The notes under the pieces are model-generated. The model searched no databases. It had not been told where the DNA came from and saw nothing but the letters and a program-made list of their open reading frames with translations. A DNA stretch of 39,830 nt from Pseudomonas syringae pv. cilantro (lineage in GTDB: Bacteria; Pseudomonadota; Gammaproteobacteria; Pseudomonadales; Pseudomonadaceae), in assembly GCF_001293775.1 (NCBI RefSeq), contig NZ_LGLN01000064.1, positions 115,845 through 155,674 on the forward strand. Reading direction: 5' to 3'. A program made the position numbers and the translations under genes. Within the stretch, counting starts at the first letter, position 1; every line of letters begins with the position of its first letter. This document shows positions 24,643-33,681 of this stretch, piece by piece.

Positions 24643-27343
24643 ATGACCGATCTGTCCCGTATGCAAGGGTTTGCAGACAGCGCAATTTCTGCGCTGGAAG
24701 GTCGATTCTTTCGTCCACCGCTGCCCGAGGGCTACGTTCTCCGCTCGCGCCTGTGTCAGCGCCTCGACGCAGGCTTGAGCGGTCGTTTGCTGCTGGTCTG
24801 CGCCCCGGCCGGGTTTGGCAAAAGCTCGTTGGCGGTGGAGTTCTGTCAGGGTTTGCCAGGTCAGTGGCAGAACGTCTGGCTGGGCCTGAGTGCTCGGGAC
24901 GGTGATCCGGGCCGCTTCCTTGAGCGATTGCTTGCCGGCCTTCAGCAGTTCTTTCCGCAATTGGGCGCCCAGGCCATGGGGCTGCTGAAGATGCGTCAGC
25001 GTCATCAGCCGTTTGCGCTCGAAGAATGGCTCGAAGGTTTGCTCGACGAATTGGCCATGCATCTGATGCTGAGCAAGCCGCTGTTGCTGGTGCTCGATGA
25101 CTATCATCTGGCGCAGGGGCCGGTGCTTGATCGCTGTCTGCAGTTTTTCCTCAACCATCTGCCGGTCGGGCTGGTGGTCATGGTGACCAGCCGGCAGCGG
25201 CCGGATTGGCATCTGGCGCGTCTGCGTCTGTCGCGTCAGGTGCTGGAAATCGGCGAACAGGACCTGCGCCTGACGCCTGCCGAATCCATCGCAGTATTGG
25301 ACCAGCCAGGTCGCTCGCTCGACAGCGAGGCCTTGCAAAGCCTGATCGTGCGCAGCGAAGGCTGGGTGGCGGGGCTGCGCTTCTGGCTGCTGGCGGCCGC
25401 CGAAGCGGGCGATGGCAATGCCTTGCCGCAGGCGTTGCGAGGCAGCGAAGCGCTGATTCGCGAGTACCTGCTCGAAGAAGTGATCGACTGTCTGCCCGCC
25501 GATGTTCAGGCATTTCTTTATGACACCGCCTGCCTGGAGCGCTTTTGCGTCGAGCTGTGCGACGCCACCCGTGACAGTCACGACAGCGAAGACATGTTGC
25601 GTTACCTGAAAGCGCATCAGGTGTTTCTGGTGCCGCTGGACGAGCAGGGCCACTGGTTTCGTTATCACCACCTGTTTTCCGATCTGTTGCGTGCGCGTCA
25701 GGCGTCAGGTCCGCAGCCCACCCGTCTGCACCTTAATGCCTGCCGCTGGTTCAGTGCCAAGGGCCTGCTGGACGAGGCGGTCGAGCACGCCTTGCGCGCC
25801 GGGCATCTGGACGTGGCCGCCAATCTGGTGCAGAACCTCTCCGAGGAGCAATTGCTGGCCGAGCAGAATGTCGGCATGTTGCTGCGCTGGAAGATGGACC
25901 TGCCGGACGACCTGCTGACCAGCACTCCGCGCCTGATCGTGCTGTATGCATGGGCGCTGGGGCTGGCCTGTCAGCTGGACGCCGCTGAAGAGCTGGCCAG
26001 TCAGTTGAGCCGATTCCTGCCTGCGCCGTCTGCCACCGCACAGAAATCCATGCTCGCCCAATGGCTGGCGCTGAGCGGCATCATTGCCCGCGGGCGTGGC
26101 GACAGCGAAAAAACCGAGCGCTGTTGCCGTGAGGCGCTGCTCACGCTGCCGGAAAAACGCTATGGCCAGCGGCTGGTCTGCCTGTCGACGCTGGCCAACC
26201 TGGCGATTGCCAACGGGGATCTGTGGCGTGCCAAGGTACTGAACCGGGACGCGCTCGAACTGGCGCAGCGGGTTGCCAATCCGCTGTTCGAGGCGCTGGC
26301 GCATTACGACCGGGCCAGAGCGTTGCAAGCGCGTGGCGAAATCATTCGGGCGATGGAAGAAGTGCGTCAGGGGCAGCAGCGGCTCAAAGGCTTGTCAAGC
26401 GGCAGGCTGTACGCCGTTCGCGCGCGTCTGACGCTGTATGAAGGCTACCTGCTGACGTTGCGCCTGCAGGTCGACGAAGGTCGGGCACTGGTCCTCGCCG
26501 GTCTGGCCGAAGCACGCGCCTGCCGTGACATCAGTGTGCTGATCGGGCATTGCCTGATCGCCACGATGGAGGGCTGTGCCGGTCGCTTTGCCGAGGCGTT
26601 TGCGCAGCTTGCCGAAGCCGAGAGGTTGATGCACATCTGGGACGTGCCACCGATTTACTACCTGGGCATGCTTACCCTGGTGAAATGCGAGTTGTGGCTG
26701 GCGCAAGGGCGCATCGACCTGGCCGAAGCCTGGCTGCTGCGCTGCGGCCCCGGAGTGTCACCCGCAGCTGCCGCAACACGTTGAATTGCAGCGGGCCATG
26801 CTCGAGCGTTTGAAAGGCGAGGGTCAGGCCAGCGAACAGCGTTTGCAGGCACTGGAAAAGCGCGCGCAGGAGGTCGGTTCGCAATTGCTGCAACTGATCG
26901 CCATGACTCAACAGATCGGATTGTTATTGGGGCAGGCGCGGCAGGATGAGGCGCGGAACCTGTTGCTGCGTTGTTTGCCGGTCGCCGCCGGAGGCGCGCT
27001 GTTGCCCTTCAGGGTTTTGCTGGGCGAGCATGCCCGGTGGTTGCACGAACAATTGCTCCAGGCACCACCCGGCAAGGTGCGCGATGCCTTGCTGGAAAAA
27101 CTTCCGCCCTGCACTGCGCCCGCCTTGCCGGAGCCTGCGCATGGCAACGATTGCCTGAGCGTGCGAGAGCTGGGTGTGCTGCAACTGATTGCCCAAGGCT
27201 GTTCGAATCAGGAGATCAGCGAGCAACTGTTTATCTCCCTGCACACCGTCAAGACCCACGCCAGTCACATCAACAGCAAGCTGGGCGTTGAGCGGCGGAC
27301 TCAGGCGGTGGCGAGGGCGAAAATCCTCGGTTTGCTGGGCTGA
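24643..27343 (+). pseudogene. MalT/LuxR-type ATP-dependent regulator, frameshifted
   Basis: Large transcription regulator of the LAL/MalT class, about 900 residues if intact. The first frame (24643-26784) gives 713 residues with Walker A APAGFGKSS (54-62), Walker B LLLVLDDYHL (about 147), ATP-sensing helices and a TPR-like region. The second frame continues the same protein: reading +1 from about 26741 gives AAAPECHPQLPQHVELQ... and then the C-terminal LuxR helix-turn-helix SVRELGVLQLIAQGCSNQEI to GVERRTQAV. The join lies at 26731-26755, a GCTGC-rich stretch prone to slippage. If real, the DNA-binding domain is cut off from the sensor. No ribosome-binding site starts the second piece. It probably controlled the ligase-DUF1302-DUF1329 cluster. 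Confidence 0.8.
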
Positions 27344-27357
27344 GAGGGGGCGGGCGA

Positions 27358-28545
27358 TCAGCCTGCTTTGCCTGCCCACAGCGTGTCGATATCGTTCAGA
27401 CCCCAGTCGGCCGGTAATTCGATTTTCACGATGGCATCACGCTCTACAGAGCCTTCGAGGTCGATAATCTGCGCCGCAAAGGTTTTGCCGGTGTGTGCCG
27501 ACATGAATACTTTCACTTTCGGCTTGAGCAGCGACTTCTCACTCTGCTCGATCACCACGCCCAGCCGTCCGCTTTCCAGCCGTACCAGTGAGCCAATAGG
27601 GTAGATGCCCACGGTTTTGACGAAGCTTTGAAACACGACCTCGTCGAAGTGGCCTTTCCACGAGGCCATTTCGCGAATCGAATGGGCGACGCCCCAGCCT
27701 TTTTTGTAGGGCCGGTCGGAGGTAATGGCGTCATACACATCGCACACCGCACCCATTCTGGCAAAGATGCTGATCTGATCGCCTTCCAGGCCGTGCGGGT
27801 AGCCCGAGCCATCGACCTTTTCGTGGTGATGCAGGCAAACGTCCATGACCGCCGGCGCCACCGGCTGGTTTTCCTTGAGGATTTTCAGACCCAGTTCCGG
27901 ATGGGCTTTCATGACCACAAACTCTTCAGTGGTCAGCCGGCCCGGTTTGTTGAGCACTTCCGGGTCGATCATCATCTTGCCGACATCGTGCATCAACCCC
28001 GCCACACCCGCTTCGCGTATCTGTTCATCCGGCATGCCCATGCGTCGGGCGAGCGCGACCATCAGCGCACAGACCGCCACTGAATGCATGTAGGTGTATT
28101 CGTCCGAAGTCTTCAGGCGTGACAGGCTGATCAGCGCATGGGGGTGGCGCAGAATCGAGTTGGAGATTTCCTCGACCAGCAGCAGTACATCGTCGACGTC
28201 CATGGCCCGTCCCATGCGGGCTTCGGTGAACATGTTCATCACGGCTTCTCTGGCCCGGCCGCAAATGACCCGGGCGCGGAGGATTTCCTTGTCCAGATTT
28301 GCCGGAGCGACGTCATGCGATGCCGGCGCAGGCTCGAGTGCTGCAGGTGCTGTGACCGCGCGGTATTTGCTGGTCTCGATCCAGACTTCCCGGGTATCCG
28401 ACTGCTGAATGCGTTTGAGCACATCAACGTCTTCAAGGACCACTTCGACCAGACCGATCCAGAACGGGTCATTGGTCCATGAGCGGCAGAATTTATGAAT
28501 ATGCATGCCGAGGGCGAGTTGGGCGACAGGGATCTTTTTCAACAT
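27358..28545 (-). CDS. HD-GYP domain c-di-GMP phosphodiesterase
   Basis: A 395-residue cytoplasmic protein with an N-terminal DUF3391 region (MLKKIPVAQLALGMHIHKF, FWIGLVEVVLEDVDVLKRI) and a central HD-GYP domain. The HD pair is in LMHDVGK (H186, D187), followed by the HHHEKVDGSGYPHGL segment containing GYP (248-250) and the further metal-type residues in CDVYDAITSDRPYKKG. All signature residues are present, so c-di-GMP hydrolysis is likely. No receiver or membrane domain. It converges on the MalT-type gene with 14 bp between them. Start ATG 28545 has only a weak ribosome-binding site. The 290-bp gap to rutF shows nothing I can name. Confidence 0.92.
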   Translation of the reverse strand: MLKKIPVAQLALGMHIHKFCRSWTNDPFWIGLVEVVLEDVDVLKRIQQSDTREVWIETSKYRAVTAPAALEPAPASHDVAPANLDKEILRARVICGRAREAVMNMFTEARMGRAMDVDDVLLLVEEISNSILRHPHALISLSRLKTSDEYTYMHSVAVCALMVALARRMGMPDEQIREAGVAGLMHDVGKMMIDPEVLNKPGRLTTEEFVVMKAHPELGLKILKENQPVAPAVMDVCLHHHEKVDGSGYPHGLEGDQISIFARMGAVCDVYDAITSDRPYKKGWGVAHSIREMASWKGHFDEVVFQSFVKTVGIYPIGSLVRLESGRLGVVIEQSEKSLLKPKVKVFMSAHTGKTFAAQIIDLEGSVERDAIVKIELPADWGLNDIDTLWAGKAG

Positions 28546-28835
28546 GCTCAGTCACCCACGCATTGACATGAACGCACGCGGAGGAGAGCAACGGGCATGC
28601 GGCAGATTGCCGGCAGACACCAGCAGCGTGCAGGGTGTACCGATCGACATGATTTCACCTCACTGACTACAAGGATCATCCCGATCTCGTCATGCCAGTA
28701 TACGGGCCTGCCAGTGGAAAAATCATGTCTATTTGTTGCGCGTCAACAACCCGGCAGCTGCCTCGTGACAGTGTCCACGGAACGAGGCTCTGAAGGTTTT
28801 CTGACACGGTCGTTACGCCTGAGCGCTTTGTGTTC

Positions 28836-29390
28836 TCAGACCACTGTCGGTGTGCCTGGCAGGCTGTGGTATCGGCGACCGAAATAAACCAGTGCGTCGG
28901 TTTCGCTCTGGTGCCGGATATCCACGACTTCGCAAAACAGAATGTCATGCGTGCCGACGCTCACGGAGCGGGTTACCTGACAGTCGAGGGCCAGTTTTGC
29001 GCCGTTCAGTATGGGCGAGCCGGTGACACCGGTAAGCCACTGGCCTGCAGCAAAACGCTCCTGCTGAGCGGTCTTGCCGCCGAACAGGTTGGACAGGGCC
29101 TGTTGGCTGTTATCCAGCGTGTTGACGCACAGCGTGCCATTGCCGATGAAGGTGTCGTAAACCGACGCCGAGCGGTTGATGCAGACCAGTAAGGTGGGGG
29201 GTTGATCCGTCACGCTGCACACGGCGGTGGCGGTAAACCCGGCCCGCCCGCCGGGGCCATCGGTGGTGATGACGTTGACCGCTGCCGCCAGGCTGGACAT
29301 CGCATCGCGAAAGGCCAGTTGGCTGACCGCTGCGCTGTCGGCGGGCAAAATGGGGCTGTTCGGGTTTGAGGGTTGAGTCTGGGTGCGCAT
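28836..29390 (-). CDS. rutF: Pyrimidine utilisation flavin reductase RutF
   Basis: NADH:FMN oxidoreductase that supplies reduced FMN to the RutA oxygenase, 184 residues. Family markers: [36 protein letters not shown] (flavin site, about residues 33-68), [10 protein letters not shown] and the C-terminal [18 protein letters not shown] before ATG 29390 fixes the start over the longer open frame. Last gene of the rut operon here; it follows rutD after 27 bp, so the rutE gene usual in this place in E. coli is missing. Confidence 0.93.
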   Translation of the reverse strand: MRTQTQPSNPNSPILPADSAAVSQLAFRDAMSSLAAAVNVITTDGPGGRAGFTATAVCSVTDQPPTLLVCINRSASVYDTFIGNGTLCVNTLDNSQQALSNLFGGKTAQQERFAAGQWLTGVTGSPILNGAKLALDCQVTRSVSVGTHDILFCEVVDIRHQSETDALVYFGRRYHSLPGTPTVV

Positions 29391-29417
29391 GGCAAGAGTC
29401 CTTTCAGGAATAGGCAT

Positions 29418-30197
29418 TCAGGAGCGAGCGTTGAGAAAATCGAGCACCGCGCGTCGAAACGGCGGCGGGTCGCTGATGCTGGAGGCATGGCCGCCGTAGT
29501 CCAGCAATTCCAGCCTGGCATTCGGCAACGTTTCGGCCAGATGCAGCGATTGCTGCCAAGGCACCAGCATGTCGTCGCGGTTGGCAATCAACAGCGTCGG
29601 TGTGTCGATCTGGCTCAATTGCGCTTCGATGTCGAAGCTCTCCAGCGCATTGATACGCCGCAGGAGATTGTCGGTGTCCGGGAAATGCGCCAGCGCATGG
29701 GCTTCATCATCGGCCAGGCGGGCGCTGTTGGCGGCGATCCAGTCAGCGGGATAAAGAAACAGCGCCTGTGCTTGCACATAGGCCTGCGGCCCGCTGTTCA
29801 ACAGCAGTTGCTTGCGAATGGAAAAACAGCGCGCGCTGTGCGGATTCGGGCTGCTCCAGGCGTTGATCAGGATCTGGCGTTGCAGCAAGTGAGGACGCAA
29901 CAGCGCCAGTTCCAGGCCGACCAGCCCGCCCAGCGCATGGCCCATGAAATCACAACGCTGGATGCCCAGCGCGTCGAGCAGGGTCAGCAGTTCGACGGCC
30001 ATGTGCCGGATCGAGTAATCCGGCGGCAGCACTGCAGGGCTGCGCCCGGTCCCTGCGTGATCGTAGACCAGTACGTCATGGTCGCGGGTCAGCACGGCCA
30101 GGTCATCGGCCCAGTAACGGCTGGACCCGCCCAACCCTGAACTGAGCACCAGCAGCGACGCATCGGCATGCTGACAGCGATGGATTTCATGGAACAT
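29418..30197 (-). CDS. rutD: Aminoacrylate hydrolase RutD (alpha/beta hydrolase)
   Basis: Alpha/beta hydrolase thought to speed conversion of toxic aminoacrylate to malonic semialdehyde and ammonia, 259 residues. It has the oxyanion-type GLGGSSRYW (around residue 20), the hydrolase elbow GHALGGLVGLE (about residue 90; the nucleophile position is Ala, not Ser) and the terminal His in DYGGHASS. A non-Ser elbow is seen in other RutD proteins and fits a catalyst of a labile substrate rather than a classical esterase. Start at ATG 30197; fourth gene of the operon. Confidence 0.93.
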   Translation of the reverse strand: MFHEIHRCQHADASLLVLSSGLGGSSRYWADDLAVLTRDHDVLVYDHAGTGRSPAVLPPDYSIRHMAVELLTLLDALGIQRCDFMGHALGGLVGLELALLRPHLLQRQILINAWSSPNPHSARCFSIRKQLLLNSGPQAYVQAQALFLYPADWIAANSARLADDEAHALAHFPDTDNLLRRINALESFDIEAQLSQIDTPTLLIANRDDMLVPWQQSLHLAETLPNARLELLDYGGHASSISDPPPFRRAVLDFLNARS

Positions 30198-30229
30198 GCG
30201 CGTTCTCCGGAGCGGTTTGAGATCAGTGC

Positions 30230-30613
30230 TCAGCCGATATGGGCGATGCTGGCGATTTCGATCAGGGCTTCGGGTTTCACCAGGCCGCACTGGATGCAAT
30301 AACGGGCCGGTTTCTCGCCCGCGAAATACTCGGCGTACACCTCGTTGACCTTGGCGTAGTCGGCCCAGTCGCGAATCATGATCATGTTGAACGTTACATC
30401 GTCCAGCGTGCCGCCAGCGGTTTCGACCACGCTTTTGATGGTTTCCAGCACGTGACGGGTCTGTGCAGTCGCGTCACCGACGTGCACCACGTTGTTGTCC
30501 TTGTCGAACGGCAGGGTGCCGGAGACGTAGAGCACGCCGTCGGCCATGGAGCCCGGCACGAACGGGGCGATGGGCTTGGTGGTGCCGGCAGGAATGATCG
30601 CTTTCTTGGTCAT
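30230..30613 (-). CDS. rutC: Aminoacrylate peracid/enamine deaminase RutC (RidA family)
   Basis: RidA-family protein of 127 residues that processes the 3-aminoacrylate intermediate of the Rut pathway. It starts [21 protein letters not shown]. The family arginine lies in [21 protein letters not shown] (R105-type position) and the glutamate follows in the same segment, with two Cys near. Length and motif order equal RutC. Start at ATG 30613 is inside the rutB-rutC gap of 10 bp. RutC is the third gene. Confidence 0.94.
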   Translation of the reverse strand: MTKKAIIPAGTTKPIAPFVPGSMADGVLYVSGTLPFDKDNNVVHVGDATAQTRHVLETIKSVVETAGGTLDDVTFNMIMIRDWADYAKVNEVYAEYFAGEKPARYCIQCGLVKPEALIEIASIAHIG

Positions 30614-30623
30614 GCTGATGTCC

Positions 30624-31364
30624 TCACGAAGTGTGCCCGACAGGGGCGAAAGTGGTGCAGAAGTCATCGACGCTGGAGACCCAGCCGAAGAAGGTTTCGA
30701 TGTTGAACAGCGCGGCTTGCTGCGCGAATTCCGGGCCTGCCTGATGGGTGGCATCGGCCAGCACCACGCCGAAATATTCCAGGTGGAAGCCGTCGCGCAA
30801 GGTCGACTCGACGCAGACGTTGGTGGCGATGCCGGTGAACACCAGATTACGAATGCCACGGCTGCGCAGCACGCTGTCGAAGCTGGAATTGAAGAAACCG
30901 CTGTAGCGAGTTTTCGGCACCACGATGTCGCCGGGCTGTGGTGTCAGTTCGTCGACCAGTTGATAGTCCCAGCCGCCCTTGGCCAGCAGCTTTCCTTCGA
31001 GTTCCGGGCGCTTGCGCATGGTTTTCAGGGCGTTGGACTTGTGCCAGTTAGGCGAGCCGGGGCCACCGGCTTCGACATAGGCCGGGTCCCAGCCGTTCTG
31101 GAAAAAAATCACCGGAATACCTGCCGCGCGTGCCGCAGTACACGCCCGCTTGATGTTGGCGATGACCGGCCCGGTGCTGCTGACATCAAACCCGGCCAGG
31201 TCCAGATAGCCACCCGGCGATGCGTAGGCATTCTGCATATCGACCACCACCAGCGCCGTTTCGCCGAGCTTCATGCGCAGCGCTTCCGGACGCGCAGGCA
31301 ACTCGCGTGCAGGTTGCTGATCGAGTGGCAGGTCGACGCCTGCAACGGTTGCCGGAGCATTCAT
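30624..31364 (-). CDS. rutB: Ureidoacrylate amidohydrolase RutB
   Basis: Isochorismatase-fold hydrolase that splits ureidoacrylate (peroxyureidoacrylate product of RutA) to carbamate and aminoacrylate, 246 residues. The catalytic triad residues are in VVVDMQNAY (Asp), [10 protein letters not shown] (Lys) and [14 protein letters not shown] (Cys). ATG 31364 overlaps the rutA stop by one base (TGATG) and is preceded by AAGGAGG, so it is coupled to rutA. Family length fits. Confidence 0.95.
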   Translation of the reverse strand: MNAPATVAGVDLPLDQQPARELPARPEALRMKLGETALVVVDMQNAYASPGGYLDLAGFDVSSTGPVIANIKRACTAARAAGIPVIFFQNGWDPAYVEAGGPGSPNWHKSNALKTMRKRPELEGKLLAKGGWDYQLVDELTPQPGDIVVPKTRYSGFFNSSFDSVLRSRGIRNLVFTGIATNVCVESTLRDGFHLEYFGVVLADATHQAGPEFAQQAALFNIETFFGWVSSVDDFCTTFAPVGHTS

Positions 31365-32446
31365 CACACCACCTCCTTGAGCTGGGTGATGTGCGCGCGG
31401 CTGGTCATCAGCGGCTGGATTTTCTGGCCGAAATCTTCAACCCCTTTCACGAAATCATCGAAGGTCAGCATCACGCCTTGCGTGCCCGGCACGCTGGCGA
31501 CTTCGTCGAGCATCTTCGCCACGTTGGCCCAGGAGCCCACCAGCGTGCCCATGTTGATGTTGACCGCCGAGGTCGGGTCGGCCATCTGCCGCAGGTTCGA
31601 GCCTGCGCTCTTGTCGGCCGCGCCTTTTTCGCTCAGCCAGGCGATGGCCTCCTCGTCGGCGCCTGCCTTGATGTGTTCCCAACGTGCCCGTGCGGCTTCA
31701 TCGGTGTCGTCGGCAATGATCATGAACAGCACGCAGGAGGTGACGTTGCGCCCGGTCTTTTCGTTGGCTTCGATCAGTTTCTGTGCGGTCGGTGCGAAAG
31801 CGACGGGGGTGTTCACGCCCTTGCCGAAGCAGAAGTTGTAATCGGCATATTGCGCCGAAAACGCCATGCCGGCTTCGCTCTGACCGGCGCAGATCAGCTT
31901 CATGTCGGCTTGCGGGCGCGGGCTGACGCGGCAGTCCTGCATACTGAAATGCTCGCCCTTGAAGTCGCTGCTGCCAGTGGCCCACAGGTCGCGAAGTACC
32001 TGAGCGTATTCGGCCAGGTATTCGTAGCGCGTATGGAAAAACTCGTCGCCGGGCCACAGGCCCATCTGCTCGTATTCGGGCTTCTGCCAGCCGGTCACCA
32101 GATTGATCCCGAAGCGCCCGTTTGAGATCGAGTCGATAGTCGAGGCCATGCGCGCTGCGATGGCGGGCGGGATGGTCAGGGTCGCGACAGTGGCAAACAG
32201 CTGGATCTTGCTGGTGACTGCCGCCAGGCCCGCCATCAGCGTGAAGGATTCCAGGTTGTGCTCCCAGAATTCGGTTTTGCCGCCGAAGCCGCGCAGTTTG
32301 ATCATCGATAACGCAAAGTCGAAGCCGTAGCCCTCGGCCTTCTGCACGATCTGCTTGTTCAGCTCGAAAGTCGGCATGTATTGCGGCGCGTTGCTGGAAA
32401 TCAGCCAGCCGTTATTGCCGATGGGGATGAAGATACCGATGTCCAT
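31364..32446 (-). CDS. rutA: Pyrimidine oxygenase RutA
   Basis: FMN-dependent luciferase-like monooxygenase that opens the uracil ring, 360 residues. It starts [23 protein letters not shown] and shows [60 protein letters not shown] and the [17 protein letters not shown] segment, all highly diagnostic for RutA. It is the first gene of the operon, transcribed from the sigma-54 promoter with NtrC and RutR sites at 32523-32628. The pathway gives nitrogen from uracil and thymine. Confidence 0.97.
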   Translation of the reverse strand: MDIGIFIPIGNNGWLISSNAPQYMPTFELNKQIVQKAEGYGFDFALSMIKLRGFGGKTEFWEHNLESFTLMAGLAAVTSKIQLFATVATLTIPPAIAARMASTIDSISNGRFGINLVTGWQKPEYEQMGLWPGDEFFHTRYEYLAEYAQVLRDLWATGSSDFKGEHFSMQDCRVSPRPQADMKLICAGQSEAGMAFSAQYADYNFCFGKGVNTPVAFAPTAQKLIEANEKTGRNVTSCVLFMIIADDTDEAARARWEHIKAGADEEAIAWLSEKGAADKSAGSNLRQMADPTSAVNINMGTLVGSWANVAKMLDEVASVPGTQGVMLTFDDFVKGVEDFGQKIQPLMTSRAHITQLKEVV

Positions 32447-32522
32447 ATAAGGCCTCTTTGCGTTAGTCGATGCGAGCCAATGCCGCTGGCGGCACGTGAA
32501 TCCTTACCTGCATCGAGTGGTT

Positions 32523-32538
32523 TGCATTTAGCGGGCCA
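32523..32538 (-). promoter_or_regulatory. Sigma-54 promoter of rutABCDF
   Basis: Minus strand TGGCCCG-CTAA-ATGC fits the -24/-12 consensus TGGCACG-N4-TTGC with two mismatches and exact spacing. It lies about 77 bases before the rutA ATG. Confidence 0.75.
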
Positions 32539-32587
32539 TATTTTTTTGTCGTTTTTATTCAAGGGGTTAAGAATTTATGTCGTCTGT

Positions 32588-32607
32588 TTCAGACCAATTG
32601 GTCTGAA
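32588..32607. promoter_or_regulatory. RutR-type operator at rutA/rutR
   Basis: TTCAGACCAATTGGTCTGAA is a perfect 20-bp palindrome, containing the GACCA-N2-TGGTC core of the known E. coli RutR site. It lies between the NtrC site and the sigma-54 promoter of rutA, and upstream of rutR, whose product can regulate both directions. Confidence 0.85.
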
Positions 32608-32611
32608 TAAG

Positions 32612-32628
32612 AGCACTTGGTTTGTGCA
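32612..32628 (-). promoter_or_regulatory. NtrC-type enhancer of rutA
   Basis: TGCACAAACCAAGTGCT on the minus strand matches the NtrC pattern GCAC-N7-GTGC. Centre-to-centre distance to the -24/-12 element is about 90 bp, typical for NtrC action through sigma-54. Confidence 0.72.
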
Positions 32629-32735
32629 GCGCGCACGCTGATAGGGCAGGGCGGGTACGGCGCTTGATCCGTATCGACAAAACAGCTGCGCCCGTTAAGA
32701 TGCCCGCTCATTTCGGCATCACTGGATGGATGTGC

Positions 32736-33458
32736 GTGAACAAGAAACCTCCTGTGGCTGAGCCTGCGAGCAAGCGTGTACGCAAGGTCAAGCCGGAAAC
32801 CGTGGTCAAAACCACCCGCGAGCCCAGCGCCGACTCGTTGAAGCGACGCATGCGTTTGATGGAAGGCAAGCGCACATTGATTCTCGATGCGGCGCTGGAG
32901 ATATTTTCCCGCTACGGCGTGCATGGCAGCAGCCTGGACCAAGTGGCGAGCCTGGCGGACGTCTCCAAGACCAACCTGCTGTATTACTTCAGCAGCAAGG
33001 ACGACCTTTACCTGAATGTGCTGCGTCAATTGCTTGAAGTCTGGCTCAGCCCGCTGGTGCATTTCACCGCCGACAAAGAGCCGGTGCAGGCCATCGGCGC
33101 GTACCTCAAGGCCAAGCTGGAAATGTCCCGCGACCATCCGGCCGAGTCGCGCCTGTTCTGTATGGAGGTCATGCAGGGCGCGCCGTTGATTCATGGCGAA
33201 TTGCAGCATCCGTTGCGCGATACCGTGGAAGCCAAGGTGGCCGTGATCCAGCACTGGATCGACAGCGGCCAGTTGGCGCCGGTCAACCCGCACCATCTGA
33301 TTTTCTCGCTGTGGGCGACCACCCAGCATTACGCGGACTTTCGCACCCAGGTCGAGGCCGTCACCGGCAAGACACTGGACGACCCGGCGTTTTTCGAAGA
33401 AGTGCTGGCCAGCCTGCGCAGCATGATTCTGGACGGCATCCTGCCGCGTAACGGCTGA
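32736..33458 (+). CDS. rutR: TetR family regulator RutR
   Basis: Uracil/thymine-responsive TetR regulator of pyrimidine degradation, 240 residues. The helix-turn-helix is in AALEIFSRYGVHGSSLDQVASLADVSKTNLLYYF (about residues 50-83), close to the E. coli RutR counterpart. The C-terminal half carries QHYADFRTQVEAVTGKTLDDPAFFEEVL, nearly identical to RutR. The N-terminal 40 residues are a basic tail (KPPVAEPASKRVRKVKPET...) longer than in E. coli. GTG 32736 preceded by GGA is preferred over the ATG two codons earlier; either is possible. It is flanked by inverted copies of its own putative operator. Confidence 0.93.
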   Translation: MNKKPPVAEPASKRVRKVKPETVVKTTREPSADSLKRRMRLMEGKRTLILDAALEIFSRYGVHGSSLDQVASLADVSKTNLLYYFSSKDDLYLNVLRQLLEVWLSPLVHFTADKEPVQAIGAYLKAKLEMSRDHPAESRLFCMEVMQGAPLIHGELQHPLRDTVEAKVAVIQHWIDSGQLAPVNPHHLIFSLWATTQHYADFRTQVEAVTGKTLDDPAFFEEVLASLRSMILDGILPRNG

Positions 33459-33514
33459 ACACCTTATGCCTCTTTTTGACTGGCGCACTCAGTAGGCGCA
33501 GCGGCGCAGAAGGA

Positions 33515-33531
33515 TGCACAAACCAAGTGCT
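33515..33531 (+). promoter_or_regulatory. NtrC-type enhancer of the BMP importer operon
   Basis: TGCACAAACCAAGTGCT, identical in sequence to the site at 32612-32628 but in the opposite orientation; centre about 91 bp from the sigma-54 element. Confidence 0.72.
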
Positions 33532-33535
33532 CTGA

Positions 33536-33553
33536 TTCAGACCATTTGATCTG
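33536..33553. promoter_or_regulatory. Second RutR-type operator
   Basis: TTCAGACCATTTGATCTG keeps the left half and most of the right half of the palindrome at 32588-32607, with two differences. It lies between the NtrC site and the sigma-54 promoter of the importer operon. Confidence 0.65.
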
Positions 33554-33606
33554 TTCTCGGCTGTGCTATCGAGTCAGGTCATTGTTCCATAGCGTTTTCC
33601 TGCTAG

Positions 33607-33622
33607 TGGCATGGATGCTGCT
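33607..33622 (+). promoter_or_regulatory. Sigma-54 promoter of the BMP importer operon
   Basis: TGGCATG-GATG-CTGCT fits TGGCACG-N4-TTGCT with two mismatches and exact spacing, 60 bases before the ATG of the substrate-binding gene. Confidence 0.78.
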
Positions 33623-33681
33623 AAAGCCGTTGTGTCGGCCAAGTACTGTCCTCATCGGCCATTACCCTCAGGAAAACGTCT

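Noticed and set aside
24505..25671. 388-codon open frame on the minus strand
   Set aside because: Antisense to the MalT-type regulator with its Walker motifs; Gln/Arg/His-rich noise.
26731..26790. Programmed ribosomal frameshift in the MalT-type gene
   Set aside because: No slippery heptamer such as A-AAA-AAG and no evident stimulatory pseudoknot; mutation or sequence error is simpler.
30546..31841. 431-codon open frame on the plus strand
   Set aside because: Antisense to rutC, rutB and rutA, all of which show their catalytic motifs.
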